Positions 1 to 12,300 are shown, counted from the first letter of the stretch. The stretch: 64,000 nucleotides of DNA from Ehretia macrophylla (GCA_037974665.1 CM075764.1:87538825-87602824); one strand, 5' to 3'. The notes: generated by a model from the sequence alone, not told the origin. Made by a program: numbers and translations.

Positions 1-246
1 GGAGAATGTTCTCCCCTTTCTCTAAACCCTACCACCACCACCACATCCCTACTGCCACATTGCCATCCACCTAGCAACCATCCACCTCTCTCTCACCTAT
101 AATGCCATGAGATTACAATATTGTAAAGCTACTCTCTCTCTCAAAAAACTGTAAAATGAGAGATAATTTATAGAAGAGAAACTAGTACTAATCCTAATAT
201 AATTATGATAGAAAATTAAGCTTAAAGTTAATCCTACGAGCAATAA
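1..246. other. unassigned AT-rich sequence
   Basis: No gene or repeat is recognised here. There is a short CT-rich stretch near the left edge and then AT-rich DNA up to the MITE. The short open frames are uninterrupted only by chance. Confidence 0.5.
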
Positions 247-873
247 GGCTCCGTTTGTTTGCCGTAAAATATTCTTCCGCAAAATATTTTCCTACTTTTA
301 CGGTGTTTGGTAACACCGGAAAATTGGTCAACCGGAAAACATTTTCTAATCAAAAATGGTGAGCTACTTTTTGAAGATTTTCCGGTGTTTGATAACACCA
401 GAAAATTGGTCAACCGAAAAATATTTTTCGGTCAAAAATGGTAGGCTACTTTTTGAAAAAAATTGGTCAACCGAAAAATATTTTTCGGTAAAAAATGACG
501 GCTAGTTCAAAATTTGGGAAAATATTTTCATTTCTTTGGGAGATGAAAATATTTTCCGGAACTTAACCACCCCTATTTTATGTGTATATATTTTTTATTT
601 ATAAATCTCATGTCGGAAAATATTTTTTATTGTACATCCAAACACTAGAAAATATTTTACAGTATTCTATTTTCTAAGAAAATATTTTCCTCTAACAAGT
701 TATTTTACAGCAAACAAACGGAACTCAGGAAAATATTTTCCTCTGAAAACATTTTCTAAGAAAATATTTTCCACAAGCAAGTTATTTTACGGTAAACAAA
801 CGAAGAAAAATATTTTATTTTCCAAAAAAATATTTTCCACAAGCAAGTTATTTTACGGCAAACAAACAAAGCC
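247..873. mobile_element. Tourist-like (PIF/Harbinger) MITE, 627 bp
   Basis: The ends are near-perfect terminal inverted repeats: the left end begins GGCTCCGTTTGTTTGCCG and the right end, read in reverse complement, begins GGCTTTGTTTGTTTGCCG. The element is flanked by the trinucleotide TAA on both sides (244-246 and 874-876), the target-site duplication expected for PIF/Harbinger elements. The interior has no open frame. It is built from repeated AT-rich units around the words AAAATATTTTCC and TTATTTTACGGCAAACAAAC, so the right part looks like several duplicated copies of the terminus. It is non-autonomous and would need a transposase from elsewhere. Confidence 0.85.
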
Positions 874-1019
874 TAAGATTCTAATATTTTACTCTCATTA
901 GACTTGTTTTTCTAAATTGACTTAGGAAAATACGAGTCACTTCAACATAAACAACTTATTAACATGGTTCTCACTAATATTCAAGTCTATTAGGCAAAAA
1001 TATTCATTCTCCTGAAAGG

Positions 1020-2930
1020 AGTTCTCGATGCAATCGCAAGTAAATTGGTTGCCTTTCTTTGGTCTGGTAATACTACGAATGAGGAGAAAACAAAGGTTTT
1101 ATGGCACAAAGGGTATAGAAATACTCTGGAAAAAGGTCTTAGAATCAAAAGGCTTGTTGATGTTAATCCAGTGGCTATAGGCAAATACCTTTGGATCGTT
1201 TACACAAAACATAAATCCATTTGGACGGATCGGGTTTTTGTTTATCATCTGAACGAGGTCAATCTTTGGGAGATAGAGATGCCATGTGAAGCAGCCTGGT
1301 ACTAGAGAAGAATGTTTTGATATCATACCTAAAATCAAGCATGCAATTGGTCAAGGGTGTGACACTCTTTTTGGATTGACAACAAGCACCCGCTGGTAAT
1401 TCTTAAAGAATTCTTTGGTTCAAATGCAATTCTAAACAATGCCCACTAACTAACAAATGTTAAGGATTATATTGATAATAAAGAATGGAAATGGCCTACT
1501 GACTCTACTTTTTTGATATCCATCTACTTTTTTGAGATCATTGACGTTAGCGACGACAAGGACGAAAAAATCTACAACCCAAAGAACTAAGAACACACAA
1601 CCTGCTACCCAAACTCGAACAAACTCTAAAGATGCCATATGCATGACCACAAGCGTAGAAAGGCGTGAGATTCAGGTAAGCCACCTTTGTTGGAAGCTGC
1701 AAGATGCCGGGATCTCCATATGCTGCTAAAACGTCAGAGTCGGGTCACCAATGGTGGAGAAGTAGTCCGCAAGTAGGCTTTCAAAAACACCATCAGATCT
1801 GGTAGTCATCGACACGGAAAAGCAGCAAAGTCGGACACCAAAACAACAACAGCATAGTGCAAGGCGCGACCATCGGAGCAAGGAAAAAGGTGACCAATAC
1901 CTGTATCAACAAAGACAAAAAGCACAAAACCACTCCAGATCCGGGGAAGAGAGAACCACAACCCCATATCTGAGGTGATAAAATGAACAAAAGGAAAAAT
2001 AAAACACCATACCTAATAGCTCGAAAGTAGCACGGAAAAGCAAAAATCGATACCAACGGGGGAGGTTATAAACCATAGATCACCACAAATTCGAAATACT
2101 CACAAAATCAACGGGTCTGCCTCTATAACCACATGCAAAGTATTAACAACCGACAAAATGCCCAAATTTGGAGGGAAGAAAACCCTAACTCCAGATCTAG
2201 GTTTTTTCAAAATTAAAGCAACAAAAACAGGCAAGAGACAATAGAGAGAAGAATGGAGGAGAAAGAGAGAGAAAAGAGGCAGGGAAGAGGAAGCGGTGCC
2301 ATCGGTGAAGTGATGGGGCATGGAAGCCGAGACAGAGCTCGTTGATAAGATCATTACTTGAACAAAAATGATCGCATAATCCGGTTGGGTGAGACAAAAG
2401 GTAATTTCATGATCTCCTCAGCTTGGGAAATCATTAGAGCAAAGTATAACATTATGAACTAGGAGAGTGGCATTTGGTTTAAATACAGATACCAAGACAA
2501 GCATTCTGTACTTGGGTGGGGTGGCTTGACAATCTACCAAAAACTTTTGAACCATTTCTTGAGGATTACATATTGACACATTTTGTGTCTTCTGTTGCAC
2601 TGCTACGGAATCGAGGGATCACCTCCTTTTTGATTGTGGATTTACAATCTGAACCAAAGTTCTGGCATGCATTGATAATCAGATCCAAAATCACTCATGA
2701 GAAAACATTACTAACTGGATCTTTTTCAAAGTGGATTTCAAGTCTTTACAAACAACTGCGAGCAAGCTCTTCTTTTGTGCTACCATCTATCACGTATAGA
2801 AAGAAAGAATTTGTCGTATCCACCTAAACGTAGTTGCTATTGAGGAACCGATCTTTGAGAGCATTCTTTTTGACGTTAAATTCATATTTTACAATGTAAA
2901 AAAGACTTGTGAATAAAACTTTTTGTAGAA
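1020..2930 (+). pseudogene. LINE (non-LTR retrotransposon) ORF2 3' remnant
   Basis: Conceptual translation in shifting frames gives the C-terminal part of a plant LINE ORF2 protein. First comes the stretch after the reverse transcriptase (around 1045-1300, with the words KGLRIKRLVDVNPVAIGKY and HKSIWTDRVFVYHLNEVNLW). Then comes the zinc-binding zf-RVT region (around 2385-2600, ISSAWEIIRAKYN), and a last part ending in KERN/RIHL-like sequence around 2790-2830. Several stops and frameshifts make it dead, and the endonuclease and polymerase cores are absent, so it is 5' truncated. It is interrupted at 1543-2347 by foreign sequence. A second, shorter copy of the same region lies at 16795-17030. 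Confidence 0.75.
1543..2347. mobile_element. insertion of unknown type within the LINE remnant
   Basis: LINE homology stops at about 1542 and resumes at about 2356. The 8-bp word AGATCATT is present at both junctions (1535-1542 and 2348-2355), which suggests a target-site duplication. The 805 inserted bases have no matching inverted termini and no poly(A) tail. Read on the minus strand they look like a TC-rich leader followed by a GGGTTTT-type sequence, but no protein is recognisable. The class of the element is unknown. Confidence 0.45.
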
Positions 2931-3147
2931 TTTGGAACTTGAATGTTAGCATCCTTTCGTAAGTTTCTTGGGGTTTACTCTTCACTGCAATAAACCCTCG
3001 TTACTCATGTACATATTTTTGAGAGAAGTGTACAAGACTTCTCTTTACTTTTATAAAATTACATAATTTTTTTTTTACTTTTAAAAATATACGGTACCTT
3101 TTTATAGTTTCTGAAATTAAGCACAACAGCCCACTGTAATTTTAAAA

Positions 3148-3490
3148 ATACACGGTACTCTTGTGATTTTTGAAACTAAGTACAACGGTCTCCTCCATTA
3201 AAAAATTCATCTATTTTAATAGTAAGTATGATACACGCACGTCAAATGTACATTTTTTTGCTTAATTTATTAATTGTTTGGACAAAAATACTTATTTTTT
3301 CCAACCCTAAAAAAAAAAAATCATATAAGAGTAGTTTTATCTAAGTAATTAATAATTTAAGCAATAAAAAAACTTGAATAATAACATTTAATGCGCGTGC
3401 ATCACAATTTTCGTTAAAATAGATGAATTTTTTAATAAAAAAACTATTATATTTAATTTCAAAAATCATATAAGATATTGTGCACTTTAA
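3148..3490. repeat. foldback / long-TIR element remnant
   Basis: Two arms of about 100 bp are inverted copies of each other: roughly 3148-3245 and 3387-3490. The best-conserved part is a block reading ATTAAAAAATTCATCTATTT in the left arm, with its reverse complement near 3413-3436. The spacer is AT-rich. Clear termini and a target-site duplication were not found. It sits just upstream of the eIF3b promoter. Confidence 0.55.
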
Positions 3491-3678
3491 GATAACATGC
3501 GAATATTGTGCCTTTTACAAAGGCACAGGGACCCTATGTATTTCATCCCATATTTTTTTGATGTAATATATAATCTTGCTTACATAGAAAAAAAGAATAA
3601 CTATTCGGACCGACTTGGTACAGTTTTAAAGATAACAAATTCAAACAATTGTGTACCCAACACCCGACACAATTTAAC

Positions 3679-3729
3679 GGGCCCAACCCGTCCGAAAACG
3701 TAAAGAACTAAAAAAAGAAAAAACCCTAA
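3679..3729 (+). promoter_or_regulatory. site II element and telo-box of the eIF3b promoter
   Basis: GGGCCCA at 3679-3685 contains the GGCCCA core of plant site II elements. AAACCCTAA at 3721-3729 is a perfect telo-box. This pair is known from promoters of plant ribosomal-protein and translation-factor genes, where it supports expression in dividing cells. The spacing to the start codon (about 160-210 bp) fits a core-promoter position. Confidence 0.7.
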
Positions 3730-3889
3730 ACTCACTACACTCTTCTCTCTCTAGACCAGTCTTATCTGCGTTCAGCTCTCTCTGTCTTTCTCTCTCTAGG
3801 ATTTATGCATATATCACATACATATACATATACATATCAACAGCACTCAAAACCCCCTAATAAGCAAGAACCAAAAGCAGAAACCAAAC
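3730..3889 (+). promoter_or_regulatory. pyrimidine-rich 5' leader of the eIF3b gene
   Basis: A CT-rich tract (about 3737-3800) follows the telo-box and leads into an A-rich segment just before the start codon. This layout, without a clear TATA box, is typical of plant translation genes. The transcription start is inferred to lie in the CT-rich tract, because no transcript data are available. Confidence 0.5.
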
Positions 3890-4019
3890 ATGGCTGACAT
3901 GATTTCAATGGAGGATTTACGCGCCACCGCCTCCCGCCTCGGCATCGACCTCTCTACTGTCGATCTCGACTCCGTTCGCCTCCCCCCGGGTGACGATTTG
4001 GGCATCATAAGGTAATAAA

Positions 4020-4061
<42 letters not shown>

Positions 4062-7000
4062 GTGTGTGTGTATATGTGTATATGTGTGATTTACGTACGT
4101 ATTAATTTTTGCTTATTTACAATATCATTTGGAGTAAATTGTAAATATTGTGTTTCATTGTAGTTATTGGATTTTTTCATCATAAGGTAATAAAATATGC
4201 ATACATGTGTGTATGTATATGTGTGTGTGTGCTGATTTATGTAAATACTAATTTTTTCTTATTTTGAATATCATTTGGGAGAAATTGTAAATGCATATGT
4301 ATTGTGTTTCTTGGTACTTATTGGAATTTTTCTTATTTTTTCAGTTAATGTTTTCCAGAGAGTTGTAAATACATACATACATATATTTATGTGTGCGTGT
4401 TTTAGGTGCATATTTGTTTTTGCTTATTTCTCAGTAAGTTTTTTCGCAGAAATTGCAAATACATACATAACGTACATGTGTGCATATATATATGTGTGCA
4501 TCTATTTTATTTATTTTCATGGAAAATTGTAAATGTGTAGTGATGATGAGGATTTGAAGAAAGAGGAGGAGGCGTTGATGGAATTCGAGCAAGGTTTTGG
4601 GAACATAATAGTTGTAGACAATTTGCCAGTGGTGCCCAAGGAAAAATTTGAGAAATTGGAGGGGGTTGTTCGTAAAATCTACAGTCAGATTGGGATGATT
4701 AAGGAGGATGGCCTCTGGATGCCGGTGGACTCCGACACACAGAAGACGCTCGGCTACTGCTTCATTGAGTATAACACTCCTCAGGTATGTATCTATATGT
4801 ATTGAAGAAAAATAAAATTTGGGTCCTTTTTGTAATTTGTTATGAATTTGATGCTTGTATTTACTTATATGTGGAGATTGTAGTTGTATTTGTGTACGGG
4901 CTTGGAAAATTTATGCACTAGTTTGTATGCTTGTTACGAGGATTTATTATTATTAGGGTGGTATAAGAGATAGAAGAGATGATGTTTGCCCAAGTTATAG
5001 ATTATTGTGTATGTTGTGATGTAGTAGGAATGTTTGGGTAAAGGGGTTGTGGTAAACATGTGGAACTATCAAGGGTTATAGCTGAATTTGTGTGTATATA
5101 GGGGAAAATAGTAAATGCCACTGTGAAATGTTATTGTGCTGATTTTGGGAAGTGAAGATATTAGTTCACACTTGGTGATGTAAGTGATGCGCTTGGTTGT
5201 GTTAGGTACGTGGACACGGTGAAGATACAAATTGTTCGTCTCATAGTATTGAAGTGATACTACAAGTCATAATTTACTATTAATATGACACTTTCATCTA
5301 TTCAAATGTGTAAATTAGATTTTGTATGTGCACACACTCATAGATGATATATGCCCTTCTACTTATGCATTGTAGGACTTACCAATCCATTAGTGCCGAA
5401 ATAAGAAATATAAAGAAGACTTAATATAGGAATTATGCAGCAAAGGGGTTGTTGTGATGGTTACTGGGAGGAATTAAAAAAATTGGAGCTGAATGTGTAT
5501 ATTATAGTAGAACATGTTGTAATGAGAGGCGATCGTGATGATTTTTAGGGACCAATAATATGTATACTTAATATGATTAACATGAACATGATTTTTAGGG
5601 ACCAATAACATGTATACTTAATATGATTAACATGAACAGGTGGTTGTGATAAAACCTAACCTAACCAAACAAACCCAAGACTTATCCAATTGGGTTGGGT
5701 TAGCTATATGGATCTTACAAGGCCACTCTTCAATGTTGGAGGCCATCTCCTTTATTACCTCTATGCACACAAAGCCTTGTTTGAGTGTCTCCATATAATT
5801 CTTCTTGGGCCCTCCTTTACCCCTCTTGCAGTGTACAACCTTTATCTTTCACAACTTCTGACAAGTGATATTTCCGTGGAAATGTGGAAGTTATAGATTA
5901 AGGCCTACATTATAAGGGGAAATGTTATAGGTGGTTGGGATGTATTTGAGGAACCAACAGACATTATCTGCATTTGATGATGTATGTTGGGGTCTTTGTT
6001 GTGTTATATGTGCAGACTTGATGAAGATCTATTATGTGAATATATGATATCAAGCTCCATCTGCTGTATTATAGTGTTTTAGAGATGCTGGGAGTTCTGT
6101 TCGTATCCAGGATATGATTTGTTTTTTGAGTTTTGATTGCTAAGAGTTCAGCTATTGAGTAACTTAGTGTTGATTGGGAGGGTGGGAGTCTTGTTGGTTC
6201 TTGTTGTTGTGTTCTTTGCACTAGAGATCGTAATGATACTTGTCAGTAAAAGTGTTATGTTGCTTTTTATTGGTTTAGTTTGAGGAAGAGATACTGCTTG
6301 AAAGTATACTATAAATGAAATAGCAGAAATTAGGTAGAGAGATCAATTAAAAGTTGGATCAATTGGATATATTCAACATAGTCTAGCTGTCTGCAGGTGA
6401 GGAGTAGTCATAGTATCACGCTGAAGTGTAAATTCATCATCAGTATATATTAAATTTGGAAATCAATCTTATCAACAAATATATGATAATATCAAAATGC
6501 TCTCTGGCGAAAGTACATGAGAGGGGTGGGCTTGCGGAAGTTGATAGTTGAAGATTCTGCTTTCTAGTTATGTCTACGTAATTTCTCTTATGATATGGGA
6601 ACTTGTTTATTTTTTTTCGTTATCATGTTTCTCAGTCTGTGAATCACAAAATGTAGTTTTGTCACGCTCCAGTACTTTTTCTACAGTTGGATTAAATTAA
6701 ATGCATTCAGATTGTATTTGTTATTTGTGGTGACCATTGTAGGAAGCTGAGCTTGCTAGGGAGAAAACCCATGGATATCGCTTGGACAAATCACATATAT
6801 TTGCTGTCAACATGTTTGATGACATCGAAAAGTTCATGAAAGTTCCTGATGAGTGGGCTCCTCCAGAAACCAAGCCTTACACACCAGGGGTTGGCATCTC
6901 TATATGTTCTGCTGTTTCTTCCCTGCCCAGCTTCCAATTTATCTCTGTCAGTTGTTCATTGATCCTTTTTTGGAATGATGTACTGGTTTCAGGAAAATCT

Positions 7001-9944
7001 TCAACACTGGCTTACAGATGAGAAGGCTAGAGATCAATTTGTGATTCGTGCTGGCTCAGACACTGAGGTCTATTGGAATGATGCAAGACAATTGAAGCCT
7101 GATCCTGTTTATAAACGTTCTGTAAGTATATTTCTACTCATCATGTCTGTTCACGTGTGTGTCTGTCCAACATCCCTGCTTGCAGTATTTATCTTTTTAT
7201 TGAAGTTCTATTTGTTGTTGACTGTCAAATGTACGTAATACTGGTGTCTTATTTTAGCACCATGCAGACTGATAAACGTATTGCTTTTCCAGTCTTCAAG
7301 ATAATGTTCATGCAGAAAATAATTGTTATGTCATTTTGTTGCAGTTTTGGACAGAGAGTTTTGTGCAATGGTCCCCATTGGGAACTTACTTGGCCACAAT
7401 TCATAGGCAGGGTGCTGCTGTTTGGGGTGGGGCCAGCACCTTTAATCGCCTTATGCGCTATGCGCATCCACAGGTCATTATCTTCTCGTGTTAATCTAAG
7501 TCTGAGATAACTTATGGGTTGTAACTATTAGCTCTGATGTCACCAATTGCAGGTGAAACTGATTGATTTTTCTCCCGGAGAGAGATTTTTGGTGACTTAC
7601 AGCAGCCATGAACCAAGCAATCCCCGTGACACTCATGTAAGGCCCTTATTTCCTGTTGTATAGTTTACGGGTGGTTTATTGGTATATTGTAATTATTAAC
7701 TTTTTAAAACAAATTGGTATATTGGACTTATTATTAATGTGGATTCATTCTCCAGAGGGTTGTCATAAATATCTTTGATGTGAGAACTGGGAAAGGGATG
7801 AGAGATTTTAAGGGAAGTGCGGATGAATTTGCAGTTGGAGGAACTGGAGGTGTTACTGGTGTATCCTGGCCTATTTTCAGGTATCTTTTGATTTTATTTG
7901 CAGATATGTACCTAAATCTTGCCTCCTTCCATTTTCACTTTTCTTTGAATTGCATAAATGCAATTGAGAGTAATCTCCTCTTGAAGTGAAGCAATGAAGA
8001 TCGTTCTCATCTGATTGCCTGACATATGTTTTACAGATGGGGTGGTGGAAGAGAGGACAAGTATTTTGCCAGACTGGGGAAGAACATGATCTCCGTTTAT
8101 GAAACTGAGACCTTTACACTTATTGATAAGAAGTCCATCAAGATTGAAAATGTTGTGGACTTTGGTTGGTCACCGACTGATCCAATTCTTGCACTCTTTG
8201 TCCCTGAACTTGGTGGAGGAAATCAACCAGCGAGGGTGAGGCCTGAGTTGTCCTTGCATGTTCACATTTTACCGTTAACAATGTGAAGTTTTACTCAATT
8301 ACTCAAATCCATTCTGCATTCATTGTTTAGGTGAGTCTTGTGCAAATCCCAAGCAAAGAGGAGTTGAGGCAGAAGAATCTCTTCAGTGTTAGTGACTGCA
8401 AAATGTATTGGCAAAGCAAAGGAGATTACCTCGCTGTTAAGGTTGACCGGTACACAAAAACTAAGAAGAGCACATATACTGGCTTTGAGCTTTTCAGAAT
8501 CAAGGAACGGGATATTCCCATTGAGGTCTTAGAACTTGAGAACAAGAATGATAAGATTATTGCATTTGCTTGGGAGCCAAAGGGCCACAGGTTTGCAGTT
8601 ATCCATGGTGATAGTCCTAGGCCTGATGTAAGTTTCTACTCTATGCGGAGTGGTCACAACACAGGACGGGTCTCAAAGCTCACAACTCTCAAGGGCAAGC
8701 AGGCAAATGCTCTTTACTGGTCACCAGCTGGTCGCTTTATCATATTGGCCGGGCTGAAAGGTTTCAATGGCCAACTAGAGTTCTATGATGTTGACGAGCT
8801 TGAAACTATGGCAACAGCTGAGCATTTTATGGCGACAGATGTGGAATGGGACCCCACTGGAAGGTAATAGAAATTACCCTTATAATAGGTTGAATTTGAG
8901 GATAATGATCAAATCCTTCATTTTTCTCATGCAAAATGTGTTTCCATCCACGAGAACTTGGCTTTCCAGGTATTTCTTAGTGATATTTGATCATGTAATA
9001 TTATCCCTTTGCTCTGATTATGGGTTGAAAATTGCATCTCTCTAGGTATGTGGCTACAGCAGTTACTTCTGTCCATGAGATGGAAAATGGTTTCAACATA
9101 TGGTCGTTCAAGGGCAAGCTGTTGTATCGGATACTTAAAGATCATTTCTTCCAAGTAAGGATAAAATTGGCTATGTATGTTGCTTCTTTCAGGGATCTTT
9201 TGATTGCCATGGATGAATCTGAATTGTGAACAATTTATTTCCCCAGTACATCTGATTTATTTGCTTTCAAGTGACGGTAGAGAAAAGTATATCACATGCA
9301 TCTAGCAGTGCTTTCAATGATGTTGGTTTAACCTTGCTTTTCCAAGACCTGTATCGTTGCAGCACATTTTGTGTTCTAATATGCTTCATGTTGACTGTTG
9401 AAGAAGTATATTTCACTAATACATGATATTCGTGCATGTGAACAATATTGTACAACAGTAAGGTGGCGCGTAGTACAGAGTTTCACTCTGCTGTCTTTGA
9501 TTATGTTGGTGCAGCTATTTCTAAGAATAGCATGATCTAGTGACCATAATAGGGATAATTCTTCTATATCTCCATTTATAAGGGCTTAAATGTATGCTGT
9601 TATTTTTGCAGTACTTGTGGCGCCCAAGGCCTCCATCACCTTTGAGCCCCGAGAAGGAGGAAGAGATTGCCAAGAATCTGAAAAAGTACAGCAAGAAGTA
9701 TGAAGCAGAGGATCAGGATGTCTCCCTGCAATTGAGTGAACAAGATCGTGAGAAGCGAAAGCTGTTGAAGGAAGAGTGGGAGAAATGGCTAAGTGAGTGG
9801 AAGCACCTGCATGAAGAAGAGAAACTAGAGAGGCAGAAGCTGCGGGATGGGGAAGCCAGTGACGAAGAAGAGGAGTACGAAGCCAAAGAAGTTGAAGTTG
9901 AGGAGGTGGTGGATGTTACTGAGGAGGTTATTCTTGTTGACTAA
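3890..9944 (+). CDS. TIF3B1: eukaryotic translation initiation factor 3 subunit b (eIF3b)
   Basis: Scaffold subunit of eIF3 in the cytosol. It holds the eIF3a-g-i module on the 40S subunit during scanning. Coding exons: 3890-4011, 4541-4784, 6743-6889, 6993-7121, 7345-7473, 7553-7636, 7756-7880, 8037-8235, 8331-8863, 9046-9154, 9612-9944. All ten introns are GT-AG, and the summed 2154 nt give an open frame of 717 residues, the normal plant length. The N-terminus starts MADMISMEDLRA. An RRM spans about residues 62-145 (GNIIVVDNLP; RNP1-like GYCFIEY at 112-118). A WD-type beta-propeller fills about 190-630 (for example FVQWSPLGTYLAT, YWSPAGRFIILAG). The tail is a charged helix rich in K and E, ending in an acidic segment with SDEEEEYEAKEVEVEE. 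I chose the first ATG because it matches the family N-terminus. Nothing is broken. Recognition is firm; the symbol follows Arabidopsis use. Confidence 0.96.
4019..4080. repeat. CA/TA/TG microsatellite in eIF3b intron 1
   Basis: A compound dinucleotide repeat beginning a few bases after the exon 1 splice donor: (CA)n, then (TA)n, then (TG)n. Because CA and TG runs are complementary across the TA centre, it could form a hairpin next to the donor. Smaller TG/TA runs recur through the rest of intron 1. Confidence 0.9.
5538..5637. repeat. 50-bp tandem duplication in eIF3b intron 2
   Basis: Two adjacent 50-bp units (5538-5587 and 5588-5637) differ at a single base. The unit contains GATTTTTAGGGACCAATA and ends in ATTAACATGAAC. 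It lies in the long second intron (4785-6742, 1958 bp), which otherwise shows no gene or recognised transposon. The near identity implies a recent slippage or unequal-exchange event. Confidence 0.9.
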
Positions 9945-10480
9945 GGCTGCTACTGAGGTTTAGTGAATAGTTGTTGCATTTGTCGATCCAATACGCCAGC
10001 TTAGGGAGCTCGCTCCCGTGGGCTGTTCCACAGTTTTTCCCACAAGAGTTGGGATATGTCGTTGGTATGTGTTTTAACAGGAATGATTTTGTTATTGTGA
10101 CACTGAGATGCTCAAAATTTTTTGAGGAATTTTGTACTTCATTACTTTCTGGAAGCTTGAATTTTGTTGAAAATGCCCAATTTTCTTCTCTTTTGGTACT
10201 AGAGATCTGGAGACGGTTTTCAACATGAGTGGTCTTTGTACTTACAGGGGAGTCAGTTCTCGACAAGAATGAGGGAGTTTTCCAGGAAAGTAAGGTGTGT
10301 TGTTATGTACAGAGTTTCTTGAACTGCTGGCTAAAAATGTGCTATAAATTTTCAAGCATTCGTTCAAGTCAAATCTATCTTTTTTCTATTTTGTCCAAGT
10401 ATCTTTCTTCTCAACAACAAATTTCCACTTTATTCAATTTTGAGGTGTATGACAAAAGGAGATATTCAGACTATATCAAG
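9945..10480 (+). other. 3' UTR and downstream flank of eIF3b
   Basis: AT-rich sequence following the stop codon, with T-rich runs and no open frame of interest. No canonical AATAAA is obvious, and plant poly(A) signals are often degenerate, so the cleavage site cannot be placed. From about 10490 to 10730 the DNA is unassigned. Confidence 0.4.
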
Positions 10481-10739
10481 AAAATTTAAGAAGGTTAGAC
10501 ATTAATTCTCTCATACTTATTAATTGATGTATTTGAGATGCGTTTTCTCTAACTCGTGGAAAGAAAATATTCGTATGAACTTTCCTTTCATTTGAAGTGC
10601 AAGATTTCTGCATTGCACTATATTTCTGCATTGCACTAAATTGCTTATGCTACCTGGTTGATAAGCACAATATGTTCACTTAGTGAACATGAGTTGTTCA
10701 GACTAGATTGGTTTTTGAACTAAAAATTCTTTTCAAGTA

Positions 10740-11732
10740 GGGCAAATTTCACCATTGATTCCCATTGTTTACACCAACTTTCAAATTAGTCCTCAATGTT
10801 ACAAAAGTAGTGTAACTAGTCCTTAATATTTATAAAAAGTGGTACAGTTGGTCCTTTCTGTTAGATTGGTGTTAAAAAAGATGAATTTTTTTTACTATTC
10901 ATTGGAAAGACTACTATACCCTTCATAGCCATTTGAAATGCCAATTATGCCATTCACTTCCATTTGAAATGTCAATCGGGTCCTTTAATTTTTTCTTTTT
11001 CTTTTTTCTTCCATCCCCTTACCTGCAGCCAGTATCGCCACCACCTCCTCTCCCAACCCCACCCACCCCTACCAAGCTGCCACCACCCCCAAATCCCAGA
11101 AAACCCTCAACCACGCTACCATCAACGCCACAACTATTCCACACACAAGCCCTTACCACCCCACCTCAGCAACTTCCTCCTCTCCTTACTCCCTATCCCG
11201 TAACTCACCCCACCACCAAACCCCAAACTGTAATCCCCTCAGCAAGAACGATACATGCCATATAATATGTATGTGTTTATATATATATAATACATGAGTT
11301 ATATAGATGTATGTTTGTGTAATTTTTAAGTTTTTTGGTGTTTGATTTGTGTGCGTGTTTGTGGTGTGTATGTGTGTGTAATCTGAGTGTGGGTGTGTGT
11401 GCAATTGCGTGTGTGTCTGCAATTGACGTGTGTGTATAATCGTTGTGGGTGTATGATCTGGGTGTGTGTATTTTGTAAAATCTGCCAAAAAGAAAGTGTG
11501 TTTTAAAAAATAAAAATAAAAAAGGTAAGTGATTGGAAAAGGTCAAAAAAGAAATTTAATGTAAAATTACCATTTTACCCTTCAATTCTGTTAGTTTTAA
11601 CGTGAATTTAACGGAAAGGACTGAGAATATAACTTTTTGTTAACATTTGGGACTAGTTACGCCGCTTTTGTAACATTGGGGACTAATTTGAAAGTTAGTG
11701 TAAACAATGAGTATCAATGGTGAAATTTGCCC
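10740..11732. mobile_element. MULE-type element with long TIRs, 993 bp
   Basis: The arms of about 150 bp are inverted copies. Both ends start GGGCAAATTTCACCATTGAT when read inwards, and similarity continues through AACTTTCAAATTAGTCC to beyond AGTCCTTTC. The flanks are TTTCAAGTA (10731-10739) and TTTAAAGTA (11733-11741), a 9-bp target-site duplication with one mismatch, as expected for Mutator-like elements. There is no transposase. The interior holds a C-rich block followed by a GT-rich block. Confidence 0.85.
11031..11480. repeat. C-rich and GT-rich cargo inside the MULE
   Basis: About 11031-11230 is strongly C-rich on the + strand with CCACC-type words. About 11320-11475 is a degenerate TGTGTG tract. 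The C-rich part reads open as a proline-rich peptide in more than one frame, which is what low-complexity DNA does, so I do not call a gene. Its base composition differs sharply from the AT-rich arms and could reflect captured sequence. Confidence 0.6.
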
Positions 11733-11741
11733 TTTAAAGTA

Positions 11742-12300
11742 CACATATCTTTTTATAAATAAAGAGTTGGCCCCCACTCAATTAGTAATGTATCTGACAT
11801 TGTGTGTGAAGACTAAAATATAAGAAGAGTTCCATAATTATGAAAATTACTATAAGTTATCAAACTTATTTCTCGAGGTTAGATTATAATCAAACATTTG
11901 ACAAATTACGATTCTGGTTATGAATGATTGAGATTTATACTGTTGGATGGTCCAAATCTTACCTCCTAGTGACTAGGAGACAAAGCGACCTAGAGAGAAT
12001 TCAAGTCCGAAAATATGTTTTATTTGTTTCATCAATATAACTCTAATTCAGTAGTAACATAATCAAGCTTGCAGCATTTGTCCTTCAACACATATAAGAG
12101 GAGCCTAAGTGAATTTGTAGTTACAGATTACAGCTTTTCTGATAATTATAATAACACGTATTTGGCATTTTCATATCGACACATGAAAATCCTTCAAATA
12201 CAAACATGGGGAGTTCTTACGAAACATATGAATAGATAAGTGAGATTATATCGCACTAAAAATAGGTCTTGCATTGGCAGTTGGCTGAGTTCTTCGCGTA
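11742..12300. other. unassigned AT-rich spacer between two MULEs
   Basis: No open frame, repeat or RNA gene is recognised. The stretch separates the 9-bp duplications of the two neighbouring MULE-type elements. Confidence 0.5.

Noticed and set aside
2516-2827. 103-codon + strand frame
   Set aside because: It is a shifted frame over the LINE zf-RVT remnant; the recognisable LINE words are in other frames.
10933-11265. Proline-rich frames of 79-110 codons
   Set aside because: They come from a C-rich low-complexity block inside a MULE; several frames are open at once, as expected from composition.
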